NCBI RefSeq assembly: GCF_003233655.1
Contig: NZ_CP029833.1
Coordinates: 248,001-312,000 of the forward strand
DNA length: 64,000 nucleotides
Direction of reading: 5' to 3'
Source of the DNA: Azospirillum ramasamyi
GTDB taxonomy: Bacteria > Pseudomonadota > Alphaproteobacteria > Azospirillales > Azospirillaceae
Shown here one piece after another: positions 41,852-50,309 of the stretch (positions within the stretch are counted from its first letter, which is position 1; every line of letters starts with the position of its first letter). A model generated the notes under the pieces. The model worked only from the letters and a program-made list of their open reading frames with translations. It searched no databases and was not told the origin of the DNA. The position numbers and the translations under genes are program-made.

Positions 41852-42886
41852 TCAAGCCTTTTCTTGCAGACTGCGCAAAATACCCAGCAAGCCGTCCACC
41901 GCCGCCGCCGGCGTGTCGAACGCCGTCACGAATCGCGCGGTGCCGTCATCCCAACGGTAAAAGCCGTAGCCGGCCCCCTCCAACGCCTCGGCATATGCCG
42001 CCGGCAGGCGGACGAACAGCTCGTTGGCCTCGACCGGATGGGCCAGCTCGACGCCGGGAAGCGCGGTCAGCCCGGCGGTCAGCCGGTCGGCCATCGCGTT
42101 GGCGTGGGCGGCGAGGCTCAGCCACAAGCCGTCGGCCAGCCAGGCGTCGAGCTGCGCCGACAGGAAGCGCATCTTCGACACCAGATGGCCGCCGCGCTTG
42201 CGGCCGAAGCCGAAATCCTCGGCCATCGCCGGGTTGAAGAACACCACCGCCTCGGCGGCGAGGCAGCCGCCCTTGGTGCCGCCCAGCGTCAGCACGTCGA
42301 CCCCGGCCCGCCACGTCACGTCGGCCGGCGCGCAGCCCAGCCGGGCGATGGCGTTGGCGAAGCGGGCGCCGTCCATATGCACGGCCATGCCGTTGGAATG
42401 GGCGGCCTCGACCAGAGCCTCGACCTCCGCCGGGGTATAGACGGTGCCGGCCTCGGTCGCCTGGGTCAGGCTGAGGGCGGCGGGCTGCACGCGGTGGACC
42501 ACGCCGACGCCGGCCCTGGCGATGTGGCGCGACACCGCGTCGGGCGTCAGCTTGCCATGCTCGCCGGCCAGCGGGACCAGCTTGGCGCCGCCGGTGAAGA
42601 ACTCCGGCGCGCCGCATTCGTCGATGGCGATGTGGGCCTCGTCATGGCACAGCACGGCGCCATAGGGCGGCACCAGCGCCGACAGCGCCAGCGCGTTGGC
42701 CGCGGTGCCGGTGGCGACCGGGAAGACCGCGACCTCGGTCTCGAAGATCGCGCACAGCCGCTCCGTCACCCGCACCGTCCAGGGATCGTTGCCGTAGGGG
42801 GCGGCGGTGCCGGACGACGATGCCGCCAGCGCCGTCATCACCTGGGGCGCGGCACCGGCGACATTGTCGCTGCGGAAGTCATACAT
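41852..42886 (-). CDS. ltaE: Low-specificity L-threonine aldolase
   Basis: PLP enzyme, 344 residues, cleaving threonine and allo-threonine to glycine and acetaldehyde. RSDNVAGAAPQVMTAL at the N-terminus, YGNDPWTVRVTERL, VATGTAANALAL (cofactor phosphate), HMDGARFANAIA (Asp contacting the pyridine nitrogen) and the Schiff-base Lys in LTLGGTKGG (near 203) are in place. ATG 42886 has only a weak ribosome site. It lies 44 bases upstream of the tRNA-Glu cluster on the same strand, without a clear terminator between, so read-through into the tRNAs is possible. Confidence 0.92.
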   Translation of the reverse strand: MYDFRSDNVAGAAPQVMTALAASSSGTAAPYGNDPWTVRVTERLCAIFETEVAVFPVATGTAANALALSALVPPYGAVLCHDEAHIAIDECGAPEFFTGGAKLVPLAGEHGKLTPDAVSRHIARAGVGVVHRVQPAALSLTQATEAGTVYTPAEVEALVEAAHSNGMAVHMDGARFANAIARLGCAPADVTWRAGVDVLTLGGTKGGCLAAEAVVFFNPAMAEDFGFGRKRGGHLVSKMRFLSAQLDAWLADGLWLSLAAHANAMADRLTAGLTALPGVELAHPVEANELFVRLPAAYAEALEGAGYGFYRWDDGTARFVTAFDTPAAAVDGLLGILRSLQEKA

Positions 42887-42904
42887 GATCGGGAACCCTG
42901 TTCT

Positions 42905-43246
42905 TCAAGGGACGGTCTTGCCGGAGTCGGGACCGGAGATCGGGCCGGCGGTGATGGTGGCGGTGACGGCGCCGTTGCGCGGGTCCATCAGGTAAAGGCG
43001 ATCCGCCCCTTCCGGCAGGGTCACCTTGAACAGGACGCGGTTGCCCACCGCCAGAACCTCGCCGATGCGGGAACCGGCCGGGACGTCCAGCGTCACGTCG
43101 ACGGCCTGAGCCGGCGCGGGGGCGTTGGCGGTCAGGGAGGTGCGGTTGGGGTCCGACATCCGCTTGTACACCTCCACCCCCAGAAAGGTGGAGCCGGCGA
43201 TGATCATAACGCCCATGATGACGACGAGTGCCTTGAGGATCTGCAC
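42905..43246 (-). CDS. Small single-span membrane protein next to pseudouridine synthase
   Basis: A protein of about 113 residues from a GTG at 43246. One membrane helix near the start (QILKALVVIMGVMIIAGSTFLG), then a short linker and a compact periplasmic-side or cytoplasmic beta-rich domain (VDVTLDVPAGSRIGEVLAVGNRVLFKV...DRLYLMDPRNGAV). It resembles the small DUF6476-type proteins often encoded beside RluD in Rhodospirillales; that match is from memory of context, not a search. An ATG at 43348 would extend it over the neighbouring gene's start and is less likely. Head-to-head with the pseudouridine synthase (52 bases). Confidence 0.65.
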   Translation of the reverse strand: MQILKALVVIMGVMIIAGSTFLGVEVYKRMSDPNRTSLTANAPAPAQAVDVTLDVPAGSRIGEVLAVGNRVLFKVTLPEGADRLYLMDPRNGAVTATITAGPISGPDSGKTVP

Positions 43247-43298
43247 GGTTTGGGGTCCACTCCCGGACGATTGAAACAGGACGCGACACGCACGCCCG

Positions 43299-44375
43299 AT
43301 GGCCGCAAAGACACCCGCCGAAATGCCCGCCGAAACACCCGACGACATGTCCGACGAATTCTTCGATCCGGAAGACGCCGGTTCGCCCGCGGAAACCGCC
43401 GGGCCGCTGGCCTACACGGTTCCCGACGAGGCGGCCGGCCAACGGCTGGACAAGGCGCTGGCCGCCGGTCTGCCGGACCTGTCGCGGTCGCGCGTGCAGG
43501 CCCTGCTGGAACAGGGCTGCGTGCGCGGCGACGGGCGGACGATAACGGACCCGTCCCTGAGGGTCAAACCCGGCCAGACCTTCGAGGTGCAGGTGCCGGG
43601 GGCGGAAACCGCCGAACCGGTGCCGCAGGACATCCCGATCGACGTGGTGTACGAGGATGCCGACGTGCTGGTGATCGACAAGCCGGCCGGCCTCGTCGTG
43701 CATCCCGCCGCCGGCAACCCGGACGGCACGCTGGTCAACGCCCTGCTCGCCCATTGCGGCGACAGCCTGTCCGGCATCGGCGGGGTGCGGCGGCCCGGCA
43801 TCGTCCACCGGCTGGACAAGGACACCAGCGGCCTGATGGTGGTCGCCAAGAACGACCGCGCCCACCATGGCCTGTCGGAGCAATTCTCCGACCGCACGCT
43901 GAGCCGCACCTATCTGGCGCTGGTCTGGGGCGTGCCCAACCCGACACAGGGCCGGATCGAGGGCAACATCGGCCGCAGCAGCGCCGACCGCAAGAAGATG
44001 GCGGTGGTGACCGGCGGCGGAAAACACGCCGCCACCAAGTACCGCGTGGTCAAGAGCTTCGGCATGGCCGCCTCGCTGGTCGAATGCGTGCTGGAGACCG
44101 GGCGCACCCACCAGATCCGCGTCCACCTGACCCATATCGGCCATCCGCTGGTCGGCGACCCGCTCTATGGCCGCGGCCGGTCGGGACGGCCGGGGGGCAA
44201 ATTCGCCTCCCTGCTGCCGGAACCGGCGCGGGGCAGCCTTGTTGGTTTTCCGCGACAGGCGCTGCATGCCGCGGCCCTGACCTTCCGCCATCCCGTCAGC
44301 GGCGAGATCGTGACCTTCCGCTCTCCAATCCCGGCCGATATTCATGAACTAATTGTCACCTTGGAAACGGTTTAA
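43299..44375 (+). CDS. rluD: RluA/RluD-family 23S rRNA pseudouridine synthase
   Basis: Isomerises uridines in 23S rRNA helix 69 if it is a true RluD. A 45-residue acidic N-terminal extension precedes the S4 RNA-binding domain (AGQRLDKALAAGLPDLSRSRVQALLEQGCV). The catalytic Asp is in GIVHRLDKDTSGLMVVAKN (near 174); RTYLALVWG, GRTHQIRVHLTHIGHPLVGDPLYG and LHAAALTFRHPVSGE follow as in the family. 358 residues. The three early ATGs (43299, 43323, 43347) lack good ribosome sites, so the exact start is open. rluD commonly precedes rpoH in this group, as here. Confidence 0.9.
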   Translation: MAAKTPAEMPAETPDDMSDEFFDPEDAGSPAETAGPLAYTVPDEAAGQRLDKALAAGLPDLSRSRVQALLEQGCVRGDGRTITDPSLRVKPGQTFEVQVPGAETAEPVPQDIPIDVVYEDADVLVIDKPAGLVVHPAAGNPDGTLVNALLAHCGDSLSGIGGVRRPGIVHRLDKDTSGLMVVAKNDRAHHGLSEQFSDRTLSRTYLALVWGVPNPTQGRIEGNIGRSSADRKKMAVVTGGGKHAATKYRVVKSFGMAASLVECVLETGRTHQIRVHLTHIGHPLVGDPLYGRGRSGRPGGKFASLLPEPARGSLVGFPRQALHAAALTFRHPVSGEIVTFRSPIPADIHELIVTLETV

Positions 44376-44538
44376 AACGGTACACCGGGAAATCTTTCTT
44401 GGTTAGACTCCCGGTCAATGGCGAGGTTCCGCCGACCGCTCATTGAAAGGGGCCTATGGAACCCGCACTGAAGAACGGCAGTGTGCGCTTGAATTCATGT
44501 CGGCGCGCACCGGCCGTCATAGAGGGGGTCTTAGAACC

Positions 44539-45429
44539 ATGGCGACGGCGTCCAACCTTCCGGTGATCGGGTCCGAGAGCAATCTGTCCCGCTATCTCCA
44601 GGAAATCCGCAAGTTCCCGATGCTCGAGCCGCAGCGGGAATACATGCTGGCCAAGCGTTGGCAGGAGCATGAGGATTCCGGCGCCGCCCACCAGCTCGTC
44701 ACCAGCCACCTGCGCCTGGTCGCCAAGATCGCCATGGGCTACCGCGGCTACGGCCTGCCTTTGTCGGAGCTGATCTCCGAAGGCAATGTCGGCATGATGC
44801 AGGCGGTCAAGCGGTTCGATCCCGACCGCGGATTCCGGCTGGCGACCTACGCCATGTGGTGGATTCGCGCGGCGATCCAGGAATACATCCTGCACAGCTG
44901 GTCGCTGGTGAAGATGGGCACCACCGCCGCCCAGAAGAAGCTGTTCTTCAACCTGCGCCGGCTGAAGGGCCAGATGCAGGCGATCGAGGAAGGCGACCTG
45001 TCGCCGGAGCAGGTCCAGGCCATCGCCACCAAGCTGGACGTGCCGGAACAGGACGTCGTCAACATGAACCGGCGCCTGGCCAGCCCCGACCATTCGCTGA
45101 ACGCGCCCCTGCGGGCGGAGAGCGAGGGCGAATGGCAGGATTTCCTGGTGGACGAGAGCGCCAACCAGGAAATCATCCTGGCCGACCGCGAGGAGCTGGG
45201 AAAGCGCCGCAAGCTGCTGGCGAACGCCATGACCGCGCTGAACGACCGCGAGCGCGACATCCTGACCGAGCGCCGGCTGCGCGAGGTGCCGACGACGCTG
45301 GAGGATCTGTCGCAGAAATACGGCATCAGCCGCGAGCGCGTCCGCCAGATCGAGGTCCGCGCCTTCGAAAAGCTGCAGAAGGCGATCAAGGCCGCCGCGG
45401 TTGAACAGAAGATGGAAACGGAGGCGTAA
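44539..45429 (+). CDS. rpoH: RNA polymerase heat-shock sigma factor RpoH (sigma-32)
   Basis: Directs transcription of heat-shock genes. 296 residues from ATG 44539, preceded by GAGGGGG at a long spacing. Region 1.2/2.1 PQREYMLAKRWQEHEDSGAAHQLVTSHLRLVAKIA, region 2.2-2.4 LISEGNVGMMQAVKRFDPDRGFRLATYAMWWIRAAIQEYIL, the RpoH box QKKLFFNLRR (specific to this class) and region 4.2 LEDLSQKYGISRERVRQIE are complete. The frame extends back to 44443 without family similarity, so the leader part 44376-44538 is probably an untranslated region that could fold and sense temperature. Confidence 0.96.
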   Translation: MATASNLPVIGSESNLSRYLQEIRKFPMLEPQREYMLAKRWQEHEDSGAAHQLVTSHLRLVAKIAMGYRGYGLPLSELISEGNVGMMQAVKRFDPDRGFRLATYAMWWIRAAIQEYILHSWSLVKMGTTAAQKKLFFNLRRLKGQMQAIEEGDLSPEQVQAIATKLDVPEQDVVNMNRRLASPDHSLNAPLRAESEGEWQDFLVDESANQEIILADREELGKRRKLLANAMTALNDRERDILTERRLREVPTTLEDLSQKYGISRERVRQIEVRAFEKLQKAIKAAAVEQKMETEA

Positions 45430-45470
45430 GGGAGCCCGTCCGGCCGCTCCGCCGACGCCGCAACAGTGGC

Positions 45471-46004
45471 ATGTCCAGGACGATGCAGGATCCCCAGGTT
45501 ACGCTGGCACCCGTGGCCCCCCACGATCTGCCGGCCTTCAAGCAGGAGATGGAAGACTCCTTCGCCGTCGCCGTCATCGAGGAGTTCGGCTGCCTGCCGG
45601 AGGACTCGATCCCCCGCGGCGACGATCTCGACCACTCCATGACGGTGCCGGGCACCGTGCTGCTTCACATCCTCTGCGACGGCCAGCGGGTCGGCGGCGC
45701 CGTCGTCGTGATCGACGAGGAGACGAACCGCAACTCGCTGGACCTCTTCTTCATTTCGTCGCAGAAGCATGGCCGGGGCCTGGGTTTCAAGGCCTGGACG
45801 GCCATCGAGCGGATGTATCCGGCGACTCGCGTCTGGCAGACCCACACCCCCTATTTCGAAAAGCGCAACATCCACTTCTATGTGAACAAGTGCGGCTTCA
45901 AGATCGTCGAGTTCTTCAGCGACCGGCACCCGGACCCGCATTTCCCCGGCCCGTCCGGCCTGCCCGGCGGCGGCGAGATGTTCCGCTTCGAAAAGGTCAT
46001 GTGA
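45471..46004 (+). CDS. GNAT family N-acetyltransferase
   Basis: A 177-residue acetyl-CoA-dependent acyltransferase of unknown substrate. The core runs VAPHDLPAFKQEMEDSFA, RVGGAVVVIDEETNRNSLDLFFIS, the CoA-binding HGRGLGFKAWTAIE (Q/RxxGxG/A type, near 102) and IHFYVNKCGFKIVEFF. No signal peptide. It follows rpoH by 41 bases on the same strand and may be co-transcribed. Downstream are strong hairpins shared with the convergent phzF-like gene. Confidence 0.85.
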   Translation: MSRTMQDPQVTLAPVAPHDLPAFKQEMEDSFAVAVIEEFGCLPEDSIPRGDDLDHSMTVPGTVLLHILCDGQRVGGAVVVIDEETNRNSLDLFFISSQKHGRGLGFKAWTAIERMYPATRVWQTHTPYFEKRNIHFYVNKCGFKIVEFFSDRHPDPHFPGPSGLPGGGEMFRFEKVM

Positions 46005-46049
46005 TACCGGCGGGCGTAAGTCGGAACCAACGCTCCGCGGCGTCATACT

Positions 46050-46073
46050 GGCGGGCCAATGAATTGACCCGCC
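46050..46073. terminator. Hairpin after the GNAT gene
   Basis: GGCGGGCCAA pairs with TTGACCCGCC with one mismatch and a TGAA loop, 45 bases past the stop codon at 46004. A GCGCCC-ATGG-GGGCGC stem follows near 46108. Confidence 0.45.
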
Positions 46074-46140
46074 GTATCGCGTTCAAACGCCACGCAGGCT
46101 TTACCGCGCCCATGGGGGCGCGCCGCCGCCGCCGCGGCGG

Positions 46141-46179
46141 CCGGCGAACGCTTGAAAGGTCAGTTCAAGCGTTCGCCGG
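46141..46179. terminator. Perfect 16-bp hairpin between convergent genes
   Basis: CCGGCGAACGCTTGAA (46141-46156) and TTCAAGCGTTCGCCGG (46164-46179) are exact complements around AGGTCAG. It starts two bases past the end of the leftward phzF-like gene (46182). No T-run, so a bidirectional structural terminator or message-end protector is likely. Confidence 0.65.
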
Positions 46180-46181
46180 TA

Positions 46182-47012
46182 TCACACCAGAATCGAGCCT
46201 TCCAGGTACAGCACCGCCTGCCCGCCGATCTTCACCCGGTCGCCGGCCAGCTCGCACAGCAGGTCGCCGCCGCGGGCCGAGACCTGACGCGCCGTCAGCA
46301 CGGTCTTGCCCAGCCGCTCCGCCCAATAGGGGGTCAGCATGCAGTGGGTGGAGCCGGTGACCGGATCCTCGGGGATGCCCTGGGCCGGGGCGAACAGGCG
46401 CGACACGAAATCGGCGCCGCCGTCTCCCGGCGCGGTGACGCAGACGGCCCACAGATCGAGCTTCGACAGCAGCGCCATATCCGGCGCCAGCCCCCGCACC
46501 GCGTCGGCCGAGTCGTAGACCACCAGATAGTCGCGTCCGCTCAGCACCGCCGCCGGCGCCGGTCCGCCCAGCGCCGCCAGCAGATTGGGGTCGGGACGCT
46601 CCGCCGGGCTGGCCGGACGGTTGGGGAAGTCCAGCGTGTAGCGGTCGCCGTCGCGGGTGACGGTCAGCGTGCCGGCCTGCCGGGTGGCGAAATCCATATG
46701 GGCGCGGCCGGGTTCCAGAATCGTGGAGATGACGAAGGCGGTCGCCAGCGTGGCGTGGCCGCACAGATCGACCTCCACCGCCGGGGTGAACCAACGCAGC
46801 TCATATCCCCCTTCCACCCCTTGGCCGCTGCGGGTGAAGAAGGCGGTCTCCGCCAGATTGTTCTCCGCCGCGATGGCCTGCAGCTGCGAATCGGGCAGCC
46901 AGGATTCCAGCGGCACGACCGCCGCCGGATTGCCGGCGAAGACGCGGTCGGTGAAGGCATCGACCTGATAGATCGGCAGGCGCATGGTTTTTCCGCTCGT
47001 CGGCCCGGTCAT
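46182..47012 (-). CDS. PhzF-family isomerase/epimerase-like protein
   Basis: A 276-residue protein with the twin diaminopimelate-epimerase-like fold. IYQVDAFTDRVFAGNPAAVV, the conserved catalytic Glu in AAENNLAETAFF (near 60), RWFTPAVEVDLCGHATLATAFV and GDGGADFVSRLFAPAQGIPEDPVTGSTHCML are classical PhzF signatures. Most family members outside phenazine clusters have unknown substrates, and there is no phenazine cluster here. GGGAG lies 8 bases before ATG 47012; ATG 46985 is an alternative. Belongs to a leftward run with the PLP-lyase and the GNAT genes. Confidence 0.9.
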   Translation of the reverse strand: MTGPTSGKTMRLPIYQVDAFTDRVFAGNPAAVVPLESWLPDSQLQAIAAENNLAETAFFTRSGQGVEGGYELRWFTPAVEVDLCGHATLATAFVISTILEPGRAHMDFATRQAGTLTVTRDGDRYTLDFPNRPASPAERPDPNLLAALGGPAPAAVLSGRDYLVVYDSADAVRGLAPDMALLSKLDLWAVCVTAPGDGGADFVSRLFAPAQGIPEDPVTGSTHCMLTPYWAERLGKTVLTARQVSARGGDLLCELAGDRVKIGGQAVLYLEGSILV

Positions 47013-47061
47013 GAAGTGGCTCCCTTACGTCTTGGGGGAGGCGTTCCCAGGGAAAGCGAGG

Positions 47062-48078
47062 TCAGCCCGCCTGCACCAGCGAGGCGAAGCGGGCGAGATC
47101 GACGTTGCCGCCGGTGACGACGATCCCGACGCGCTTGCCGCGCACATCCAGCTTGCCGGACAGCACCGCGGCGGCGGCGAGGCAGCCGGTCGGCTCCACC
47201 AGCATCTTCATCCGGCTGGCGAAGAAGCGCATGGCGTCGACCAGCTGGTCGTCGGTGACCGTGTCGATGTCGTCGACCAGCCGCTGCATCACCGGGAAGG
47301 TCAGCTGGCCGACCGCACGGCTCTGGGCACCGTCGGCGATGGTCTTCGGCGGTTCGATGCGGACGATGCCGCCGCTGCGCAGGCTCCGCTGGGCGTCGTT
47401 GCCGGCCTCCGGCTCGATTCCGATGACGCGGCAGCCGGGGTTCAGCGTCTTCGCCGCCATGGCGCAGCCGGCCAGCAGCCCGCCGCCGCTGGTCGGCACG
47501 ACCAGGATATCGAGCGGTGCGCCGCCCGCCGCCGTCACGTCTTCGATCAGCTCCTTGGCGACGGTGCCCTGGCCGGCCATCACATGCGGGTGGTCGAAGG
47601 GCGGGATGTAGGTGCCGCCCCGCTCCTCCAGCACGCGGGCGACGGCGGCGTCGGGCGGCTCGGCATAGCGGTCGTACAGCACCACCTCGGCGCCATAGTC
47701 GCGGGTCGCCGCCAGCTTGGCCGCCGGGGCGTCCATCGGCATGACGATGGTGGCCTTCACCCGCAGCATCGACGCGGCCAGCGCGATGGCCTGGGCGTGG
47801 TTGCCGGACGAATAGGCGACGACGCCGACGGCGCGCTGCACCGGCGTGAAGCGGGCGATGGCGTTGTAGGCGCCGCGGATCTTGAAGGCGCCGGTGCGCT
47901 GGAAATTCTCGCACTTGAACAGCAGCGCGCCGCCGGTCAGCGCATCGGCGGTGCGGCTGGTCAGCACCGGCGTGCGGTGGGCGACGCCGGCGATCCGCTC
48001 CGCCGCGCCCGCCACGTCGGCGTAGGAAATGGCGAGGCCGGTGGTATCGGTTCCGCTTGCGGTGATCATGTCGGGCAT
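47062..48078 (-). CDS. PLP-dependent threonine dehydratase/hydroxyaspartate ammonia-lyase-like protein
   Basis: A 338-residue fold-type II PLP enzyme without the regulatory ACT-like domain of biosynthetic IlvA. Schiff-base Lys is in FQRTGAFKIRGA (near 65); SSGNHAQAIALAA, the glycine loop TSGGGLLAG and the terminal TGGNVD complete the pocket. The set and length fit serine racemase or threo-3-hydroxyaspartate ammonia-lyase better than catabolic threonine dehydratase, but the substrate cannot be fixed. GGGGAA lies upstream of ATG 48078. 49 bases separate it from the next gene of the same strand. Confidence 0.88.
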   Translation of the reverse strand: MPDMITASGTDTTGLAISYADVAGAAERIAGVAHRTPVLTSRTADALTGGALLFKCENFQRTGAFKIRGAYNAIARFTPVQRAVGVVAYSSGNHAQAIALAASMLRVKATIVMPMDAPAAKLAATRDYGAEVVLYDRYAEPPDAAVARVLEERGGTYIPPFDHPHVMAGQGTVAKELIEDVTAAGGAPLDILVVPTSGGGLLAGCAMAAKTLNPGCRVIGIEPEAGNDAQRSLRSGGIVRIEPPKTIADGAQSRAVGQLTFPVMQRLVDDIDTVTDDQLVDAMRFFASRMKMLVEPTGCLAAAAVLSGKLDVRGKRVGIVVTGGNVDLARFASLVQAG

Positions 48079-48127
48079 GGCGGCGAAGTTCCCCCCTTGT
48101 CTGATACCAGGGCCTTGGTCCAGGGCC

Positions 48128-48562
48128 TTATTCCAGATCGGTGAACAGGAAGGCCTGTTCGTGCCGCTTCAGCCCGGCCTGCTCGTAGAAGCTGATGGCC
48201 TTGGGCGCCGACAGCAGCAGGCACATGGTGCCCTCCCCCATCGCGTCGCGGGTGCGGCGCATCAGCTCCTTTCCGATGCCGCGCCCCTGAAGGGCGCGGT
48301 CGACGGCGAGGTCGGACAGGTAGCAGCAATAGACGAAGTCGGTGATCGACCGGGCGACGCCGACCAGCCGGCCTTGGTCCCTTGCGGTGACGATCAGGCC
48401 GGCGTTGCGCAGCATCGCCTCCACCCGCGGGCGGTCGCCCACGGGCCGGCGTTCCGCCAGCCCGGAGCGTTCCAGAACGTCGATGAAATCGCCCGCGGTC
48501 AGGTCCGGTTCGACCGCGTACTGGACCTGAACGGATTGGAAGTGAACGGATTGGTCGGCCAT
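48128..48562 (-). CDS. GNAT family N-acetyltransferase, ArgA/YjaB-like
   Basis: A 144-residue acetyltransferase. Motif A is VDRALQGRGIGKELMRRTRDA (acetyl-CoA pyrophosphate loop), motif B is SAPKAISFYEQAGLKRHE, and the preceding LIVTARDQGRLVGVARSITDF forms strands 2-4. This is close to the family with consensus length of about 140 residues; the substrate is unknown. It starts four bases after the DUF1127 stop, so both are read together. Confidence 0.87.
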   Translation of the reverse strand: MADQSVHFQSVQVQYAVEPDLTAGDFIDVLERSGLAERRPVGDRPRVEAMLRNAGLIVTARDQGRLVGVARSITDFVYCCYLSDLAVDRALQGRGIGKELMRRTRDAMGEGTMCLLLSAPKAISFYEQAGLKRHEQAFLFTDLE

Positions 48563-48566
48563 CGTC

Positions 48567-48818
48567 TCATCCCCGCCAGAACGGCTTCGACGCTTCCCGT
48601 TCCACCTCGGCCCGGCTGACGCCGATGTCCTTCAGCAGATGGTCGTCGAGGCACATCAACGCCTGACGTTGTTTGCGCCGTTCCAGCGCGGAAAACAACA
48701 GGTCGAGCACCCGCCAGAGGGGACGCGAGGCGACACGGGCGACGCGGTCGGCGGCCGGGACGGCGCCCGGGGCTGCCGTGAAAGTGCCGGAACTGCGGGT
48801 CACGTCGGTGTGGCGCAT
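48567..48818 (-). CDS. DUF1127 small protein
   Basis: An 83-residue protein whose C-terminal half carries the DUF1127 motif: RRKQRQALMCLDDHLLKDIGVSRAEVEREA (near 48-77), ending FWRG. The first 40 residues are low-complexity Ala/Val/Pro. Small DUF1127 (YjiS-like) proteins in alphaproteobacteria affect phosphate, RNA-degradation or stress physiology, but no mechanism follows from sequence. ATG 48818 is chosen because GGAGG lies exactly five bases upstream and a sigma-70-like promoter is present at the right distance. Confidence 0.88.
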   Translation of the reverse strand: MRHTDVTRSSGTFTAAPGAVPAADRVARVASRPLWRVLDLLFSALERRKQRQALMCLDDHLLKDIGVSRAEVEREASKPFWRG

Positions 48819-49217
48819 CGGATCCTCCATAATCTGGCGCACATCGCTCGAACAATCGAGACAATCAGGATTATGGAGACGCAATCGTCGGGGTCAAATG
48901 GAACATTGTCACCATTACATTTCCGATGTCGGATGTATCTTTTCGGCCACAGGCCAGCTTCGCCTTTCACATTCAATCGGGAAAACCATTGAGAACGAAG
49001 GATTTTAGCCGTCTTCTCGGAAATGGTTGGATCACCCGAATGGTTTGCGTGACAAGTCAGGCTTCGGCCCGGTGATTGTCATGGCCCAATTGTACCGTCC
49101 GACCGGCCCGGCAGAGGCGGCGCAGCCTTGGAGCGATATGACCGGCCGCGCCATTGCACGGCACCGCTCCGCCGCCCTATGCTGATATATCACTTGGACT
49201 CACATCGGGAGAACGCC
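48819..49217. promoter_or_regulatory. Divergent AT-rich gap between DUF1127 and aldo/keto reductase genes
   Basis: About 400 bases with no supported gene. It contains the leftward promoter described below, a CTCGA-ACAA-TCGAG palindrome (48847-48860) just behind it, and an AT-rich centre (48900-49010). Nothing further is recognised; GGGAGA at 49207-49212 is the ribosome site of the reductase. Confidence 0.5.
48870..48897 (-). promoter_or_regulatory. Sigma-70-type promoter of the DUF1127 gene
   Basis: On the minus strand TTGACC (48897-48892), a 16-base spacer and CATAAT (48875-48870). Transcription would start near 48863, about 45 bases before the ATG. The palindrome CTCGA..TCGAG at 48847-48860 would overlap the start of the message and might be an operator. 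Confidence 0.55.
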
Positions 49218-50261
49218 ATGCAGCCGCCCTACCTTGCCGCCGAACAGCGCTACGCGGGCATGAGCTACCGCCGCACCGGCCGCAGCGGGCTCGACCTGCC
49301 GGCCATTTCGCTGGGGCTGTGGCAGAATTTCGGCGGGACCGACGTGTTCGCCACCGGGCGCGCCGTGCTGCGCCGGGCCTTCGACCGCGGCGTCACCCAT
49401 TTCGACCTCGCCAACAACTACGGCCCGCCGCCGGGCTCGGCGGAGGAGAATTTCGGCCGCATCCTCGCCAGCGATTTCCGCCCCTACCGCGACCAGATGG
49501 TGATCTCGACCAAGGCCGGCTACGAGATGTGGCCCGGTCCCTACGGCAACTGGGGCTCCCGCAAATATCTGGTCTCCAGCCTGGACCAGAGCCTGAAGCG
49601 GATGGGTCTCGACTATGTCGACATCTTCTATTCGCACCGCGTCGATCCGCGCACGCCGCTGGAGGAGACGATGGGCGCGCTCGACCACATCGTCCGCCAG
49701 GGCAAGGCGCTCTATGTCGGCATCTCCTCCTACTCGCCGGAGATGACGCGGCGGGCGGCCGGGATCCTGAAGGAGCTGGGCACCCCCTGCCTGATCCACC
49801 AGCCTTCCTATTCCATGCTGAACCGCTGGATCGAAGGCGGGCTGCTCGACACGCTGGACGATCTCGGCATGGGCTGCATCGCCTTCTCGCCGATGGCCCA
49901 GGGCATGCTGACCAACAAGTATCTGGGAGACCGCCCGACCGACGCCCGCGCCGCCAAGGGCGGCACCCTGCGGGCGCATTTCCTGTCGCCGGAGAACCTG
50001 GAGCGCATCCGTGCGCTGGACGCCATCGCCCAGCGGCGCGGCCAGACGCTGGCGCAGATGGCGGTGGCCTGGGTTCTGCGCGACCCGCGCATCACCTCCG
50101 CCCTGATCGGTGCCCGCAACGTGGAGCAGCTCGACAACTCGCTCGACGCGCTGAACAACCTGTCCTTCTCGCCGGAGGAACTGGCGGAGATCGACACCCA
50201 CGCCGTCGCCGACGCCGGCATCAATTTGTGGAGCGCCTCCTCCTCCGCCGAGGCCGGCTGA
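49218..50261 (+). CDS. Aldo/keto reductase, glyceraldehyde-3-phosphate reductase (YghZ) type
   Basis: A 347-residue NADPH-dependent (beta/alpha)8 reductase. The catalytic tetrad is Asp and Tyr in FDLANNYGPPPGSAEENFG, Lys in VISTKAGYEMWPG and His in IFYSHRVDPRTP. The WPGPYGNWGSRKYL stretch and ALIGARNVEQLDNSL cofactor end are hallmarks of the YghZ/Gpr branch that reduces L-glyceraldehyde 3-phosphate and methylglyoxal. GGGAGA precedes ATG 49218; the frame extends upstream to 49128 but without homology. Likely detoxification role. Confidence 0.92.
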   Translation: MQPPYLAAEQRYAGMSYRRTGRSGLDLPAISLGLWQNFGGTDVFATGRAVLRRAFDRGVTHFDLANNYGPPPGSAEENFGRILASDFRPYRDQMVISTKAGYEMWPGPYGNWGSRKYLVSSLDQSLKRMGLDYVDIFYSHRVDPRTPLEETMGALDHIVRQGKALYVGISSYSPEMTRRAAGILKELGTPCLIHQPSYSMLNRWIEGGLLDTLDDLGMGCIAFSPMAQGMLTNKYLGDRPTDARAAKGGTLRAHFLSPENLERIRALDAIAQRRGQTLAQMAVAWVLRDPRITSALIGARNVEQLDNSLDALNNLSFSPEELAEIDTHAVADAGINLWSASSSAEAG

Positions 50262-50309
50262 GCATGACGGGCCGGGGGACGGCATCGCCCCCCGGCCCGC
50301 GACCCGGCG

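Noticed and set aside
46182-47012. Phenazine biosynthesis cluster
   Set aside because: Only a PhzF-like isomerase is present; none of phzA-E or phzG is nearby.
48885-49217. Small genes in the gap before the aldo/keto reductase
   Set aside because: Frames are short and interrupted, without ribosome sites or coding-type base bias; treated as control DNA.
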